The notes under the pieces are model-generated. The model was not told the DNA's origin. It was given only the letters and a program-made list of their open reading frames with translations, and did not search any database. Below are positions 1 to 7,445 of a stretch of 13,676 nt of DNA, in pieces. How positions within the stretch are numbered: position 1 is the first letter of the stretch; every line of letters begins with the position of its first letter. The DNA is taken from the NCBI GenBank assembly GCA_023663205.1, contig JAMPHX010000030.1, positions 1 through 13,676 of the forward strand. Direction: 5' to 3'. The stretch is from Corallococcus sp. Its GTDB lineage: Bacteria > Bacillota > Clostridia > Christensenellales > CAG-314. The position numbers were made by a program, and so were the translations under genes.

Positions 1-2
1 GT

Positions 3-2636
3 ATGAAAAAAGATACGTTTGCAGACAAAAAAGTTTCGGAAGTGTACAATACGCTTGCAACCTCTCCGCGCGGGCTAACGCAATCGGAAGCATCTGCCAG
101 AATAATGCAACACGGGCGGAATTTACTGCCTACCAAGAAAAAGCACAGTGCATTATACAAATTTTTCAGTCAATTTGCCGATTTGATGATTGTAATTTTG
201 CTTATTTCCGCAGTTATTTCCTTTGTTCTTGCAGCCATTTCCGGCGACGGCAAAGAGTTTATCGAGCCTGTGGTAATAGTAGGCATTGTATTTGTCAATG
301 CCGCATTAGGGTACGTTCAGCAATGTAAGGCAGAAAAATCCCTTGAACACCTTGCCAAACTGTCTTCGCCCAAAGTAAAAGTGCTTCGCGACGGACAACT
401 TACTACCGTTGCCGACGATGAGTTGACAATAGGCGACGTGATAGTTTTGGAAGCGGGCGATATGGTGTCCGCCGACGCACGTCTTACGGAAAGCGTGGAT
501 TTGAAGGTAAACGAATCGGCTTTGACGGGAGAGTCGCTGCCGGTTGACAAAAATGCGCGCGCAGTTTTGCGTACCGACGTTTCGCTTGCCCATAGGGTAA
601 ATTGCGTGTACCGCGGCAGTTTTGTTACATTCGGCAGAGCGACGGCGGTTGTTACGGCAATAGGCGGTGATACCGAAATGGGCAAAATTGCCGTAATGTT
701 AAAAGATACTTCCAATGTCAAAACGCCTCTGGAAGAAAAAATGTCGCAACTTTCCAAAGTAATAGGCGCAGTGTGTCTGTGCGTATGTGCGGCAGTATTT
801 TTGTTGGGATTTGTAAAGGGCGTCAAAAATATGAAAGCGGGCGAAAGCATCTTGTCTGTATTTATGGAAGTGTTTACCACGTCTGTATCTCTTGCCGTTG
901 CCGCCATTCCCGAAGGCTTGCCTGCCGTCGTCACCATTGTGCTTGCCAATTCCGTCGAAAGAATGGTGAAGCACCGAGCCATAGTCAAAAATATGACTGC
1001 GGTGGAAACTTTGGGTTCGGCAAGCGTTATTTGCACCGACAAAACGGGTACGCTTACTCAAAACGTAATGACGGCGCGTATGATTTTTGACGGCAAAAGT
1101 TTGACCGAAGCGGAAAATGCCGACAAAAATATAATCAAAGCGTTTGTCAACTGCTGCGACGCGGTAAAATCCGCCGACGGCGTTTACTTCGGCGACCCTA
1201 CGGAAATTGCTCTTGTAAGGTTGGGCGAAAAGGCAGGCATTGTTTCGCGCGATACACGGGTATACGAAGTGCCGTTTTCTTCCGAAAGAAAGATGATGTC
1301 TGTCGTGGTAAAAAGTCAAGGCAAGTACATATGCATTACCAAGGGTTCGTACGAAAATATGTCCGCAAAATGCACCAACGCAAGCGATTTTGCCGCGCAA
1401 TATGACAGTTTGTCAAGCAAGGGTATGCGCGTTCTTGCTCTTGCTGCCAAAAGCGTCGAACACAATTTTGTTAAAAATCCCGCAATAGAAAACAATCTCG
1501 ATATGATTGCAATCGTCGCGCTTATCGACCCTCCGAGAGATGGTGTAAAAGATGCAGTAGAAACCTGTTTGTCTGCCGGCATACGTCCTGTAATGATTAC
1601 GGGCGACAGCATTGCAACGGCTACGGAAATAGCGCGTCAATTGGGAATAATGTCGCCAAGCGACAAAGCGGTAACGGGCAAAATGCTTTCGGAAATGAGC
1701 GACAAACAACTTGCAAGTCAGGTACGGCAAATTGCCGTATATGCCCGTGTTACGCCGGCGGATAAATTGCGCATAGTAAACGCATGGCAAAGTTTGGGCG
1801 AAGTTGTCGCAATGACGGGCGACGGCGTAAACGACGCCCCCGCCTTAAAACGCGCCGATATCGGCTGTGCTATGGGCAAAGGCGGCAGCGAAGTTGCCAA
1901 AAACACTGCCGATATGATACTTGCGGACGACAACTTTTCCACCATAGTAGAGGCCGTCGCAACGGGCAGGGGAGTATACGACAACATCAAAAAGTCCGTC
2001 AGATACTTGCTTTCCTGCAATATAGGCGAAGTGCTGTCGGTATTTGTATCTTTGCTTATTTGGAATGTATCTCCCCTCGGAGCAATGCAACTGCTTCTTG
2101 TAAACCTTGTCACCGACGGGTTGCCTTCGCTTGCGTTAGGCATAGAAAAACGCGAATCGGATGTTATGCTGCGTCCTCCCAAAGGCAAAAGAGAAACCTT
2201 TTTCAGTAACGGTCAAGGGTGGCACATTGCACTCGGCGGCGTAGCCATAGGAGCAATTACCGTGATTGCTTACGCAATAGGAAACACGGCAAGCGCTCAA
2301 CACGGAGTGACTATGTCTTACTTTGTACTGTCCGTTTCGCAGTTGTTTTTCGCATTGGAAGTCAGCAGCAAAAAATCTTTGTTTAGGGGCGGAGTTTCCT
2401 TGCTTACTGCGGCAGCGGCGGCAGTTTCCGCGCTTGTCGTAGTTGCCACAATGTTTATACCCCCGTTGCAAAGCGGATTGGGCTTGACTGCGCTGCCGAT
2501 GTATATGTATCTGTGGGCGCTGGGGCTGTCGGTATTTCCCGTTGTGTGTTTCGAGTTGTATTATGCAATATCTGCCATACGAAAATTTGTCGGCAAAAAG
2601 GGCAATCAAAACAAAATGTCTTGCTTCAAGGCGTAA
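3..2636 (+). CDS. P2-type calcium-transporting ATPase
   Basis: Membrane ion pump that couples ATP hydrolysis to export of cytosolic Ca2+. Seen in the 877 residues: cation-ATPase N-terminal domain (about 1-60), two membrane segments (60-105), actuator domain with TGES at 175-178, PEGLP in M4 (303-307), phosphorylation motif CTDKTGTLT with Asp346, KGSYE in the nucleotide-binding domain (447-451), hinge motif TGDGVND (605-611), then six C-terminal membrane segments. Ca2+-ligand positions are Glu304 (M4), Asn673 and Glu676 (M5) and Asn701, Thr704 and Asp705 (M6, NLVTDG). The M8 position where animal SERCA has a ligand Glu looks like Gln780, as in many bacterial pumps, so one site may be incomplete. 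Length is normal for the family. The ATG lies two bases inside the window, so its ribosome binding site and promoter cannot be seen. Mn2+ transport is a less likely alternative. Confidence 0.95.
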   Translation: MKKDTFADKKVSEVYNTLATSPRGLTQSEASARIMQHGRNLLPTKKKHSALYKFFSQFADLMIVILLISAVISFVLAAISGDGKEFIEPVVIVGIVFVNAALGYVQQCKAEKSLEHLAKLSSPKVKVLRDGQLTTVADDELTIGDVIVLEAGDMVSADARLTESVDLKVNESALTGESLPVDKNARAVLRTDVSLAHRVNCVYRGSFVTFGRATAVVTAIGGDTEMGKIAVMLKDTSNVKTPLEEKMSQLSKVIGAVCLCVCAAVFLLGFVKGVKNMKAGESILSVFMEVFTTSVSLAVAAIPEGLPAVVTIVLANSVERMVKHRAIVKNMTAVETLGSASVICTDKTGTLTQNVMTARMIFDGKSLTEAENADKNIIKAFVNCCDAVKSADGVYFGDPTEIALVRLGEKAGIVSRDTRVYEVPFSSERKMMSVVVKSQGKYICITKGSYENMSAKCTNASDFAAQYDSLSSKGMRVLALAAKSVEHNFVKNPAIENNLDMIAIVALIDPPRDGVKDAVETCLSAGIRPVMITGDSIATATEIARQLGIMSPSDKAVTGKMLSEMSDKQLASQVRQIAVYARVTPADKLRIVNAWQSLGEVVAMTGDGVNDAPALKRADIGCAMGKGGSEVAKNTADMILADDNFSTIVEAVATGRGVYDNIKKSVRYLLSCNIGEVLSVFVSLLIWNVSPLGAMQLLLVNLVTDGLPSLALGIEKRESDVMLRPPKGKRETFFSNGQGWHIALGGVAIGAITVIAYAIGNTASAQHGVTMSYFVLSVSQLFFALEVSSKKSLFRGGVSLLTAAAAAVSALVVVATMFIPPLQSGLGLTALPMYMYLWALGLSVFPVVCFELYYAISAIRKFVGKKGNQNKMSCFKA

Positions 2637-2652
2637 ACTTGACGTAAATGTG

Positions 2653-2681
2653 TTGATAAAAGCGCGCTTTTTTGTTACAAT
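2653..2681 (+). promoter_or_regulatory. Promoter of the clp gene
   Basis: TTGATA (2653-2658), a 17-nt spacer and TACAAT (2676-2681) lie 25 bp before the start codon of the Clp gene. This matches the housekeeping sigma consensus in five of six bases in each box. It implies that the Clp gene is transcribed separately from the ATPase gene upstream, with a short leader of roughly 20 nt. Confidence 0.7.
2658..2671 (+). repeat. Perfect 14-bp palindrome inside the clp promoter
   Basis: AAAAGCGCGCTTTT is perfectly self-complementary and fills most of the spacer between the -35 and -10 boxes. Part of it (2663-2670) is repeated inverted at 2690-2697 (AAAGCGCG), around the likely transcription start. 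The position fits a repressor operator. It does not resemble the CtsR direct repeat or the CIRCE element that usually control clp genes in Bacillota. It could instead be a weak hairpin at the end of the ATPase transcript, as three more T residues follow. Confidence 0.35.
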
Positions 2682-2706
2682 ATCTTTGTAAAGCGCGGAG
2701 GGCACA

Positions 2707-5112
2707 ATGTATACCGAAAATTTAAGCAAAGTATTTAAATATGCCGACAAATATGCAAAAGACAACAAGTTTCGCGTAAAAGACAGTCGGCATTATTTGA
2801 TGGGATTGGTTCAAATTGAATGCGATGCGCAAAAGTATCTTGCGGATATCGGCATAGATAAGTTTACCTTCAAATTGCAAAGCGACGGCAGCGGCTACGG
2901 CACTCCAGAAATAGGCGGCGAAGTAAACGAAATTATCGCTGCGGCAGAGGAAGTATGCAACAAATTGGGGCAAAAAGAAGTAGGTACGGTGCATTTTCTG
3001 CTTGCAATACTGTACACCGAAAAGTGTTACGCGTACGGCGCTATTGCGGATTATTTGTCGGCACGCAACACAACTCCTACGGAAGTTAGGGAGCGTTTGC
3101 TTGCAATGCTTTCCGCACACGGCAAGATTACTCAACAGCAGGACGTAAGACCCGCTTTGGTCAAAACCGCGCAATCGGTTGCCGTCATGCAAACGGGTGG
3201 CAACGGCAAAATACCTTATGGCACCGATATTACGCAAAAAGCCGAAGAAGGACGTTTTGACCCTGTCATCGGCAGAGAAACCGAAATAATGCGTATGATA
3301 CAGATTCTTTCGCGCAGAAGCAAGAACAACCCCGTACTTGTAGGAGAACCGGGCGTAGGCAAATCGGCAGTCGTAGAGGGGCTTGCACAGGCAATCGTCA
3401 GCGGCGACGTTCCGCAAAATCTTGCAGGCAAGCGCATTGCTGAGTTGGACATTGCGGGAATGGTTGCCGGTACTCGTTACCGCGGCGACTTTGAGGAAAG
3501 ATTCAAACTTGCGTTGAACAAAGTTGCCGAAAGCGGAAATACAATACTTTTTATCGATGAAATTCACAACATAGTGGGCACGGGAAGCACTGCGGACGGA
3601 AGCATGGACGCCGCCGAAATATTGAAACCGGTATTGGCGCGCGGAGAGTTGCAAGTGATAGGCGCAACTACTCTTGACGAGTATCACAAATACATCGAAA
3701 ATGACCCTGCATTGGAAAGGCGGTTTCAGCCCGTTACGGTGGGCGAACCCACCGAACAGCAAGCAATAGCAATATTGACGGGCGTAAAAGATAAGTATGA
3801 ACAGCACCACAAAGTAATCATTACGCCGGATGCAATTTCCGCCGCGGTAAAACTATCCACAAGATATATTACCGATAGGTATTTGCCAGACAAGGCGTTT
3901 GATTTGATAGACGAGGCGTGCAGCAAGGTTAAAATATCGGCGTTTGCAATGCCCGAGCCGCTTGCGCGCGCGTACCGACAGTTTACCGCCGTCAAAAAAC
4001 GCCGCGACGAATTGACGTCGGATTCCTCTTTGAAAAACTACGCCGAAATCACGCGCGAATACGATGAAGCGCGCGAGTTATACGAGCAGTTGAGCCAACG
4101 CTACAATTTTGACAGTCAGGTAAAAACTCCGCATATTACGGCAGTGGACGTAGCGGCGGTGGTATCGCAATGGACGGGAATACCCGTTTCGCAAATATCG
4201 CAAAGCGAAAAAGAGCGACTGCTAAACCTCGAAAGCACCCTTGCTCAAAGAGTAATAGGACAAAAAGATGCGGTAAAAGCCGTTTCGCTTGCCATACGGC
4301 GTCAACGCGCGGGACTCAAAGACCCCAACAAACCTATCGGAAGTTTTATTTTTGTAGGACCTACGGGCGTAGGCAAAACCGAACTTACAAAGGCTCTTGC
4401 AGAATGCCTGTTCGGAAGCGATACCGATATAGTGCGTTTGGATATGAGCGAATACATGGAAAAACAGTCTACATCCAAACTTATCGGCGCGCCTCCGGGT
4501 TACTCGGGTTTTGAGGAGAGCGGACAACTTACTGAAAAAATCCGCCGCAAACCGTATTCGGTAGTGCTTTTTGACGAGATAGAAAAGGCGCACGTAGACG
4601 TATTCAATTTGCTTCTGCAAATTTTAGACGAAGGCAGACTTACCGATTCGCACGGCAAAACGGTGGATTTCAGAAATACGGTAATAATAATGACAAGCAA
4701 CATCGGCGCAGATAGCCGTAACTGCGGTACCGATAATATACAAAAACTGGAAGAAAACATCAGTCAATCGTTAAGAAGACATTTCCGACCCGAATTTTTG
4801 AACCGCGTTGACGAAATAATAGTATTCAAACCGCTTACAGAGGATGAAGCGCGCGAAATAGCAAAATTGCTGTGTCAGTCGCTGGTCAAGCGCTTGAAGG
4901 GCACGGTAACTCTCAAATTTACGACCCGTGCCATAGATTATCTTGCGCGTATAGGTTATGACAGCGAGTACGGTGCACGTCCTTTAAAACGCACCTTGCA
5001 GCGCAAAGTAGAGGATGCTCTTGCGGAAAGGTTGCTTAGCGGACAAATTTGCGAAGGCGAAACGGTAACCGTTGACGCCATAAACGACGAAATCAAATTT
5101 TTTATCGAATAA
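2707..5112 (+). CDS. ClpC-like AAA+ unfoldase lacking the ClpP-docking loop
   Basis: Two-ring HSP100 ATPase that threads proteins through its pore. Domains in the 801 residues: double Clp-N repeat (1-140; the first copy is degenerate), NBD1 with Walker A GEPGVGKS (213-220), pore loop around RYRG (257-260), Walker B ILFIDEI (280-286) and arginine finger ERR (337-339), a short middle domain (about 415-470), then NBD2 with Walker A GPTGVGKT (551-558), pore loop GYSG (598-601), Walker B VVLFDEIE (619-626) and sensor-2 GARPLK (756-761). The short middle domain is ClpC-like; ClpB's is over twice as long. Between TSN (663-665) and FRPEF (693-697) there is no [LIV]GF tripeptide, the motif ClpA, ClpC and ClpX use to bind ClpP, and the loop is short as in ClpB. 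A ClpP-independent role is therefore inferred. GGAGG (2697-2701) sits 5 nt before the ATG. Confidence 0.9.
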   Translation: MYTENLSKVFKYADKYAKDNKFRVKDSRHYLMGLVQIECDAQKYLADIGIDKFTFKLQSDGSGYGTPEIGGEVNEIIAAAEEVCNKLGQKEVGTVHFLLAILYTEKCYAYGAIADYLSARNTTPTEVRERLLAMLSAHGKITQQQDVRPALVKTAQSVAVMQTGGNGKIPYGTDITQKAEEGRFDPVIGRETEIMRMIQILSRRSKNNPVLVGEPGVGKSAVVEGLAQAIVSGDVPQNLAGKRIAELDIAGMVAGTRYRGDFEERFKLALNKVAESGNTILFIDEIHNIVGTGSTADGSMDAAEILKPVLARGELQVIGATTLDEYHKYIENDPALERRFQPVTVGEPTEQQAIAILTGVKDKYEQHHKVIITPDAISAAVKLSTRYITDRYLPDKAFDLIDEACSKVKISAFAMPEPLARAYRQFTAVKKRRDELTSDSSLKNYAEITREYDEARELYEQLSQRYNFDSQVKTPHITAVDVAAVVSQWTGIPVSQISQSEKERLLNLESTLAQRVIGQKDAVKAVSLAIRRQRAGLKDPNKPIGSFIFVGPTGVGKTELTKALAECLFGSDTDIVRLDMSEYMEKQSTSKLIGAPPGYSGFEESGQLTEKIRRKPYSVVLFDEIEKAHVDVFNLLLQILDEGRLTDSHGKTVDFRNTVIIMTSNIGADSRNCGTDNIQKLEENISQSLRRHFRPEFLNRVDEIIVFKPLTEDEAREIAKLLCQSLVKRLKGTVTLKFTTRAIDYLARIGYDSEYGARPLKRTLQRKVEDALAERLLSGQICEGETVTVDAINDEIKFFIE

Positions 5113-5150
5113 ACAAATGCGAGGGAAGACCTCCCTCGCATTTGTTTTTT
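5111..5150 (+). terminator. Rho-independent terminator after clp
   Basis: A 16-bp perfect stem (5111-5126 with 5132-5147), loop AGACC, ends in a run of six T. The left arm starts inside the TAA stop codon of the Clp gene. It is strong and closes that transcription unit. Confidence 0.95.
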
Positions 5151-5276
5151 GACCGGCGGTATAGAGGAATTTGTCTGAGGATATTTAGGCGGTACATCCG
5201 TAAGTAACCGACTTTCGGGTGCAAGTCATACATCATAATCTTTTTTAGGAGAAGGTTGCAGCAAGTATCCGAAATG

Positions 5277-5324
5277 TTGACAAAAGCGTTGCTAAATTGA
5301 TATACTTTTGTCACATTTTATAAT
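5277..5324 (+). promoter_or_regulatory. Two overlapping promoters upstream of the 191-aa gene
   Basis: Two good candidates overlap: TTGACA (5277-5282), 18 nt, TATACT (5301-5306); and TTGATA (5297-5302), 16 nt, TATAAT (5319-5324). Either would give a short leader before the ATG at 5362. The rest of the gap from 5151 holds only weak inverted repeats (for example GACTT/AAGTC around 5210-5230) and nothing that can be named. Confidence 0.65.
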
Positions 5325-5361
5325 CGATACAGCAGAAAAAATATTGTTATAGAGGTTGATT

Positions 5362-5937
5362 ATGTATTTTCACGCTTCGCCGTTCAACGGAATAATGAAA
5401 TTGGAACCAAGAGTGTCCAATCACGGTATACCGCTTATTTATTTTTCGTCAAAAAAAGAAAACGTACTTGTATATTTGAGTAATGCCATCGAGAAGTATT
5501 GTAAAGAAACGGGATTTGATTTTACCGGAAAATGGCGAAAATGGGCGAGTTACGGCTTTACGAGTGACGGAGTGTTGCGTTTGGAAGAATACTATCCTAA
5601 TGCGACTGCGGACACATATAAAGGCGTATCGGGTTATATCTATTCGGTTAGTTCTGACGTAAAATTGCAAAAAACAGACGAAATTCCGTTTGTATATACC
5701 GCAAGCCAATCGGTTGAAATCGAAGATTGCGAGTATATACCCGATGTATACGATTCAATAATGCAATATGTGACGCAAGGAAAACTTGTGCTTGAAAAAT
5801 ATGAGGATATGAACTCGGATAAAAGATTACGTATTGAGAAAATAATTGAAAACGAATACGAAAGCAATAAAGAGGCAAAAGATTACAGATACTTTTTGAA
5901 AAACAAATTTCCTAATATAATAAACAAACAAAAATAA
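5362..5937 (+). CDS. Conserved hypothetical protein, possible ADP-ribosyltransferase-like fold
   Basis: The 191-aa product has no signal peptide or membrane segment, so it should be cytosolic. The ATG at 5362 is chosen because AGAGG (5351-5355) lies 6 nt upstream; an in-frame TTG at 5356 touches that site and is unlikely. The family seems familiar as an uncharacterised protein of Bacillota with a conserved N-terminus. The opening MYFHAS, a following LEPRVS stretch and IYFSS near residue 28 resemble the His and Tyr/Ser strands of ADP-ribosyltransferase-like folds, but no catalytic Glu can be assigned with confidence, so this is only a structural guess. The middle holds an aromatic, Gly-rich segment (WRKWASYGF, then YKGVSGYIYS). 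The last 50 residues are Lys/Glu-rich and probably helical. It stands alone with its own promoters, and no convincing terminator follows. Confidence 0.85.
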   Translation: MYFHASPFNGIMKLEPRVSNHGIPLIYFSSKKENVLVYLSNAIEKYCKETGFDFTGKWRKWASYGFTSDGVLRLEEYYPNATADTYKGVSGYIYSVSSDVKLQKTDEIPFVYTASQSVEIEDCEYIPDVYDSIMQYVTQGKLVLEKYEDMNSDKRLRIEKIIENEYESNKEAKDYRYFLKNKFPNIINKQK

Positions 5938-6198
5938 GATTTTGACGTAAAATCCGTTTTGTTTATCGGTAAAAACGGCAGAGAGAACAAACATAATACC
6001 GATACGGCTTTACAAAAATTCTCTTTGAAAACGCCTCTCGATATGAATACTATGCATTAAAGTATGAGGGCGGAATTATGTTCGGTCATATGATACCGTG
6101 TTTTATCTACACAGTCCATCCGTAGCAAGCGCTAAGGATATGCTGTAAATTTTACAGCATACTTGCAAAAACGTCATACAAAAAATCGCAAATGATTA
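5938..6198 (+). other. Non-coding gap between the 191-aa gene and hpf
   Basis: No credible gene was found. The frame of the preceding gene stays open for 40 codons after its stop (5938-6057), and another frame is open from 5997 to 6122, ending in a possible 15-codon ORF at 6078 behind GAGGG. Neither is long enough to rise above chance. CCGTTTT/AAAACGG (5954-5960, 5972-5978) is an inverted repeat without a T run, so not a terminator. The region also contains the palindrome described separately. Confidence 0.5.
6125..6166 (+). repeat. Extended palindrome upstream of the hpf promoter
   Basis: TATGCTGTAAA (6139-6149) and TTTACAGCATA (6151-6161) form an 11-bp perfect inverted repeat with a 1-nt centre. 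Flanking GCAAG (6125-6129) and CTTGC (6162-6166) add five outer pairs. There is no T run, so it is not a terminator. It ends 32 bp before the -35 box of hpf, where an activator or repressor site would fit. It does not match any operator that can be named with confidence. Confidence 0.5.
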
Positions 6199-6227
6199 TT
6201 GAAATCGATTAAGTAATATGATATAAT
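6199..6227 (+). promoter_or_regulatory. Promoter of the hpf-nfeD-floA operon
   Basis: TTGAAA (6199-6204), 17 nt, TATAAT (6222-6227), with an extended -10 TG one base upstream (6219-6220). This is the best promoter in the window and predicts a leader of about 60 nt before the TTG start of hpf. Confidence 0.8.
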
Positions 6228-6280
6228 ACAATCATAAAAGGAAAAGCGGAGCGCAAATGCGGAACACACGTTTTCCTATT

Positions 6281-6298
6281 AAAGGAGGTAGCAGATTG
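6281..6298 (+). promoter_or_regulatory. Ribosome binding site that fixes a TTG start for hpf
   Basis: AAAGGAGG (6281-6288), a full Shine-Dalgarno match, lies 7 nt before TTG at 6296. An in-frame ATG at 6257 would place this site inside the coding region and is preceded only by a weak GGAG. The residues following the TTG align with the usual N-terminus of the family. Confidence 0.85.
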
Positions 6299-6826
6299 AA
6301 ACTTGAAATTTATTCTAAAAATTATCGTGTAACCGACAGATTAAAGGAAATTTTGGATGCAAAAGTCGGCAAATTGGATAAGTACTTTCCCGATGATTCC
6401 ACCGTTGCCAAGGTTGTAATGACTGACCTCGGCAGACAGTGCAAAATGGAACTTTCCATAAATTACGGCGGAGCGCAATTGCGTGCGGAAGTTGTAGGCA
6501 ATACAATGTATTACAACATAGACGAATGTTTGCCCAAGGTGGAAAGACAAATTGTAAAGTATCGCGACAAACTCAGCCGCAAAAAGAAAATGCCAGAGTT
6601 TTCCGGCGATTACCAGTTTGTTTCCGATGTCGATTTGGCGCCCGTAGAAATCGCAAAAACCAAAACATTCGATGCGGAAGCAATGTCGCCAGTAGAGGCG
6701 GCGGAAAATCTTGAAATGATAGGTCACGATTTCTATCTGTTTTGCAACAACCAAACAGGCGGCATAGAAGCGGTTTACCGTCGCAATGACGGCACGGTAG
6801 GACATCTTATACCTGTTATCAAATAA
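6296..6826 (+). CDS. hpf: Ribosome hibernation-promoting factor, long form
   Basis: Binds the decoding centre of the 30S subunit in slow growth or stress and joins two 70S ribosomes into an inactive 100S dimer. The 176-aa product shows the N-terminal beta-alpha-beta domain (1 to about 98; KLEIYSKNYRVTDRLKEIL start, KVGKLDKYF, NMYYNIDE-like segment, then a basic RDKLSRKKK stretch), a linker, and the C-terminal dimerisation domain (about 120-176) with PVEAAENLEMIGHDFYLF and VYRRNDGTVGHLIPV. The second domain defines the long form typical of Bacillota. Translation begins at TTG 6296. It heads an operon; the next gene starts 17 nt after its stop. An N-terminally extended product from ATG 6257 cannot be excluded but is unlikely. 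Confidence 0.93.
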   Translation: MKLEIYSKNYRVTDRLKEILDAKVGKLDKYFPDDSTVAKVVMTDLGRQCKMELSINYGGAQLRAEVVGNTMYYNIDECLPKVERQIVKYRDKLSRKKKMPEFSGDYQFVSDVDLAPVEIAKTKTFDAEAMSPVEAAENLEMIGHDFYLFCNNQTGGIEAVYRRNDGTVGHLIPVIK

Positions 6827-6843
6827 TATCGAGGAGTATATGT

Positions 6844-7395
6844 ATGTTAATGGCTATGTTTGAGGCGTCAAACGCTTGGGAAAGTTTTGTCCAACTGTTT
6901 ACCGAAATGACGCCTGTTGTAGCGGCACTGTTTATCTTGGGCATAATATTTTGCGTAATAGAAATATTTGTGCCGGGGTTCGGAGTGTTCGGCATATTGG
7001 GCACGGTAATGATTGTGGCTGCAATAGTAATCCGTATGCTTACGGGCGGCGACGCTTGGATGCTGCTGTATATGGTGCTTATATCGCTTGTTGTGTTTAT
7101 TTTGTGTTTTGTCGTAATGTCAACAGCGGTACGCAAAGGCAAACTCGGCAAAACCGCGCTGTTCGATGTCGGCACGGCGGTGCCTGTCGGCAAAACCGAC
7201 GGAACAAAGGATTATTCCGACCTTGTAGGCAAAGTCGCCGTAACCTGTAACTTTTTGAGACCGGTAGGTCAAGCCAAGTTTAAGGACGGTTCGGTCGTAG
7301 ACGTGGTTGCTCACGCGGGGTTTATCGAAGAAGGAACAAAAGTAAAGGTAGTATCCGTGGAAGGACAAAAAGTCACGGTTGAACAAACTCGCTAA
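6844..7395 (+). CDS. NfeD-like membrane protein, partner of FloA
   Basis: Membrane protein of the NfeD family, which works with SPFH/flotillin proteins in membrane microdomains. The 183 residues contain three hydrophobic segments (about 23-45, 48-67, 71-95), with the conserved-looking IEIFVPGFGVFG junction between the first two, then a soluble C-terminal OB-fold-like domain (about 115-183: LVGKVAVTCNFLRPVGQAKF, later GTKVKVVSVEGQKVTVE). It is the short form without the N-terminal serine-protease domain. GAGGAG (6831-6836) lies 7 nt before the ATG at 6844; another ATG at 6840 is in a different frame and too close. It sits between hpf and floA, and the floA neighbourhood strongly supports the call. 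Confidence 0.9.
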   Translation: MLMAMFEASNAWESFVQLFTEMTPVVAALFILGIIFCVIEIFVPGFGVFGILGTVMIVAAIVIRMLTGGDAWMLLYMVLISLVVFILCFVVMSTAVRKGKLGKTALFDVGTAVPVGKTDGTKDYSDLVGKVAVTCNFLRPVGQAKFKDGSVVDVVAHAGFIEEGTKVKVVSVEGQKVTVEQTR

Positions 7396-7445
7396 AAGCG
7401 CTTGTTGTCGGTAGAATAAAATTAAAATAAAGGAGAATCAGTAAT

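Noticed and set aside
2722..3810. A 362-codon minus-strand open frame inside the clp gene
   Set aside because: It is antisense to well-conserved Clp-N and NBD1 motifs and its translation is low-similarity and rich in Phe, Cys and Tyr, as expected for a shadow frame.
5151..5276. Possible riboswitch or small RNA after the clp terminator
   Set aside because: Only short 4-5 bp pairings are present and no known conserved core could be recognised.
5102..5314. A 70-codon minus-strand open frame over the clp terminator
   Set aside because: Its end is made of the terminator stem, it has no good ribosome binding site and no recognisable sequence.
5954..5978. CCGTTTT/AAAACGG inverted repeat as terminator of the 191-aa gene
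   Set aside because: The stem is only seven pairs with an 11-nt loop and no T run follows.
6123..6136. AGCAAGCGCTAAGG as a cre site upstream of hpf
   Set aside because: Four of 14 positions disagree with the consensus, including both outer conserved pairs.
7393..7406. cre-like sequence TAAAAGCGCTTGTT before floA
   Set aside because: It matches only 12 of 14 consensus positions, missing the second G and the conserved C. It overlaps the nfeD stop codon and has no adjacent promoter.
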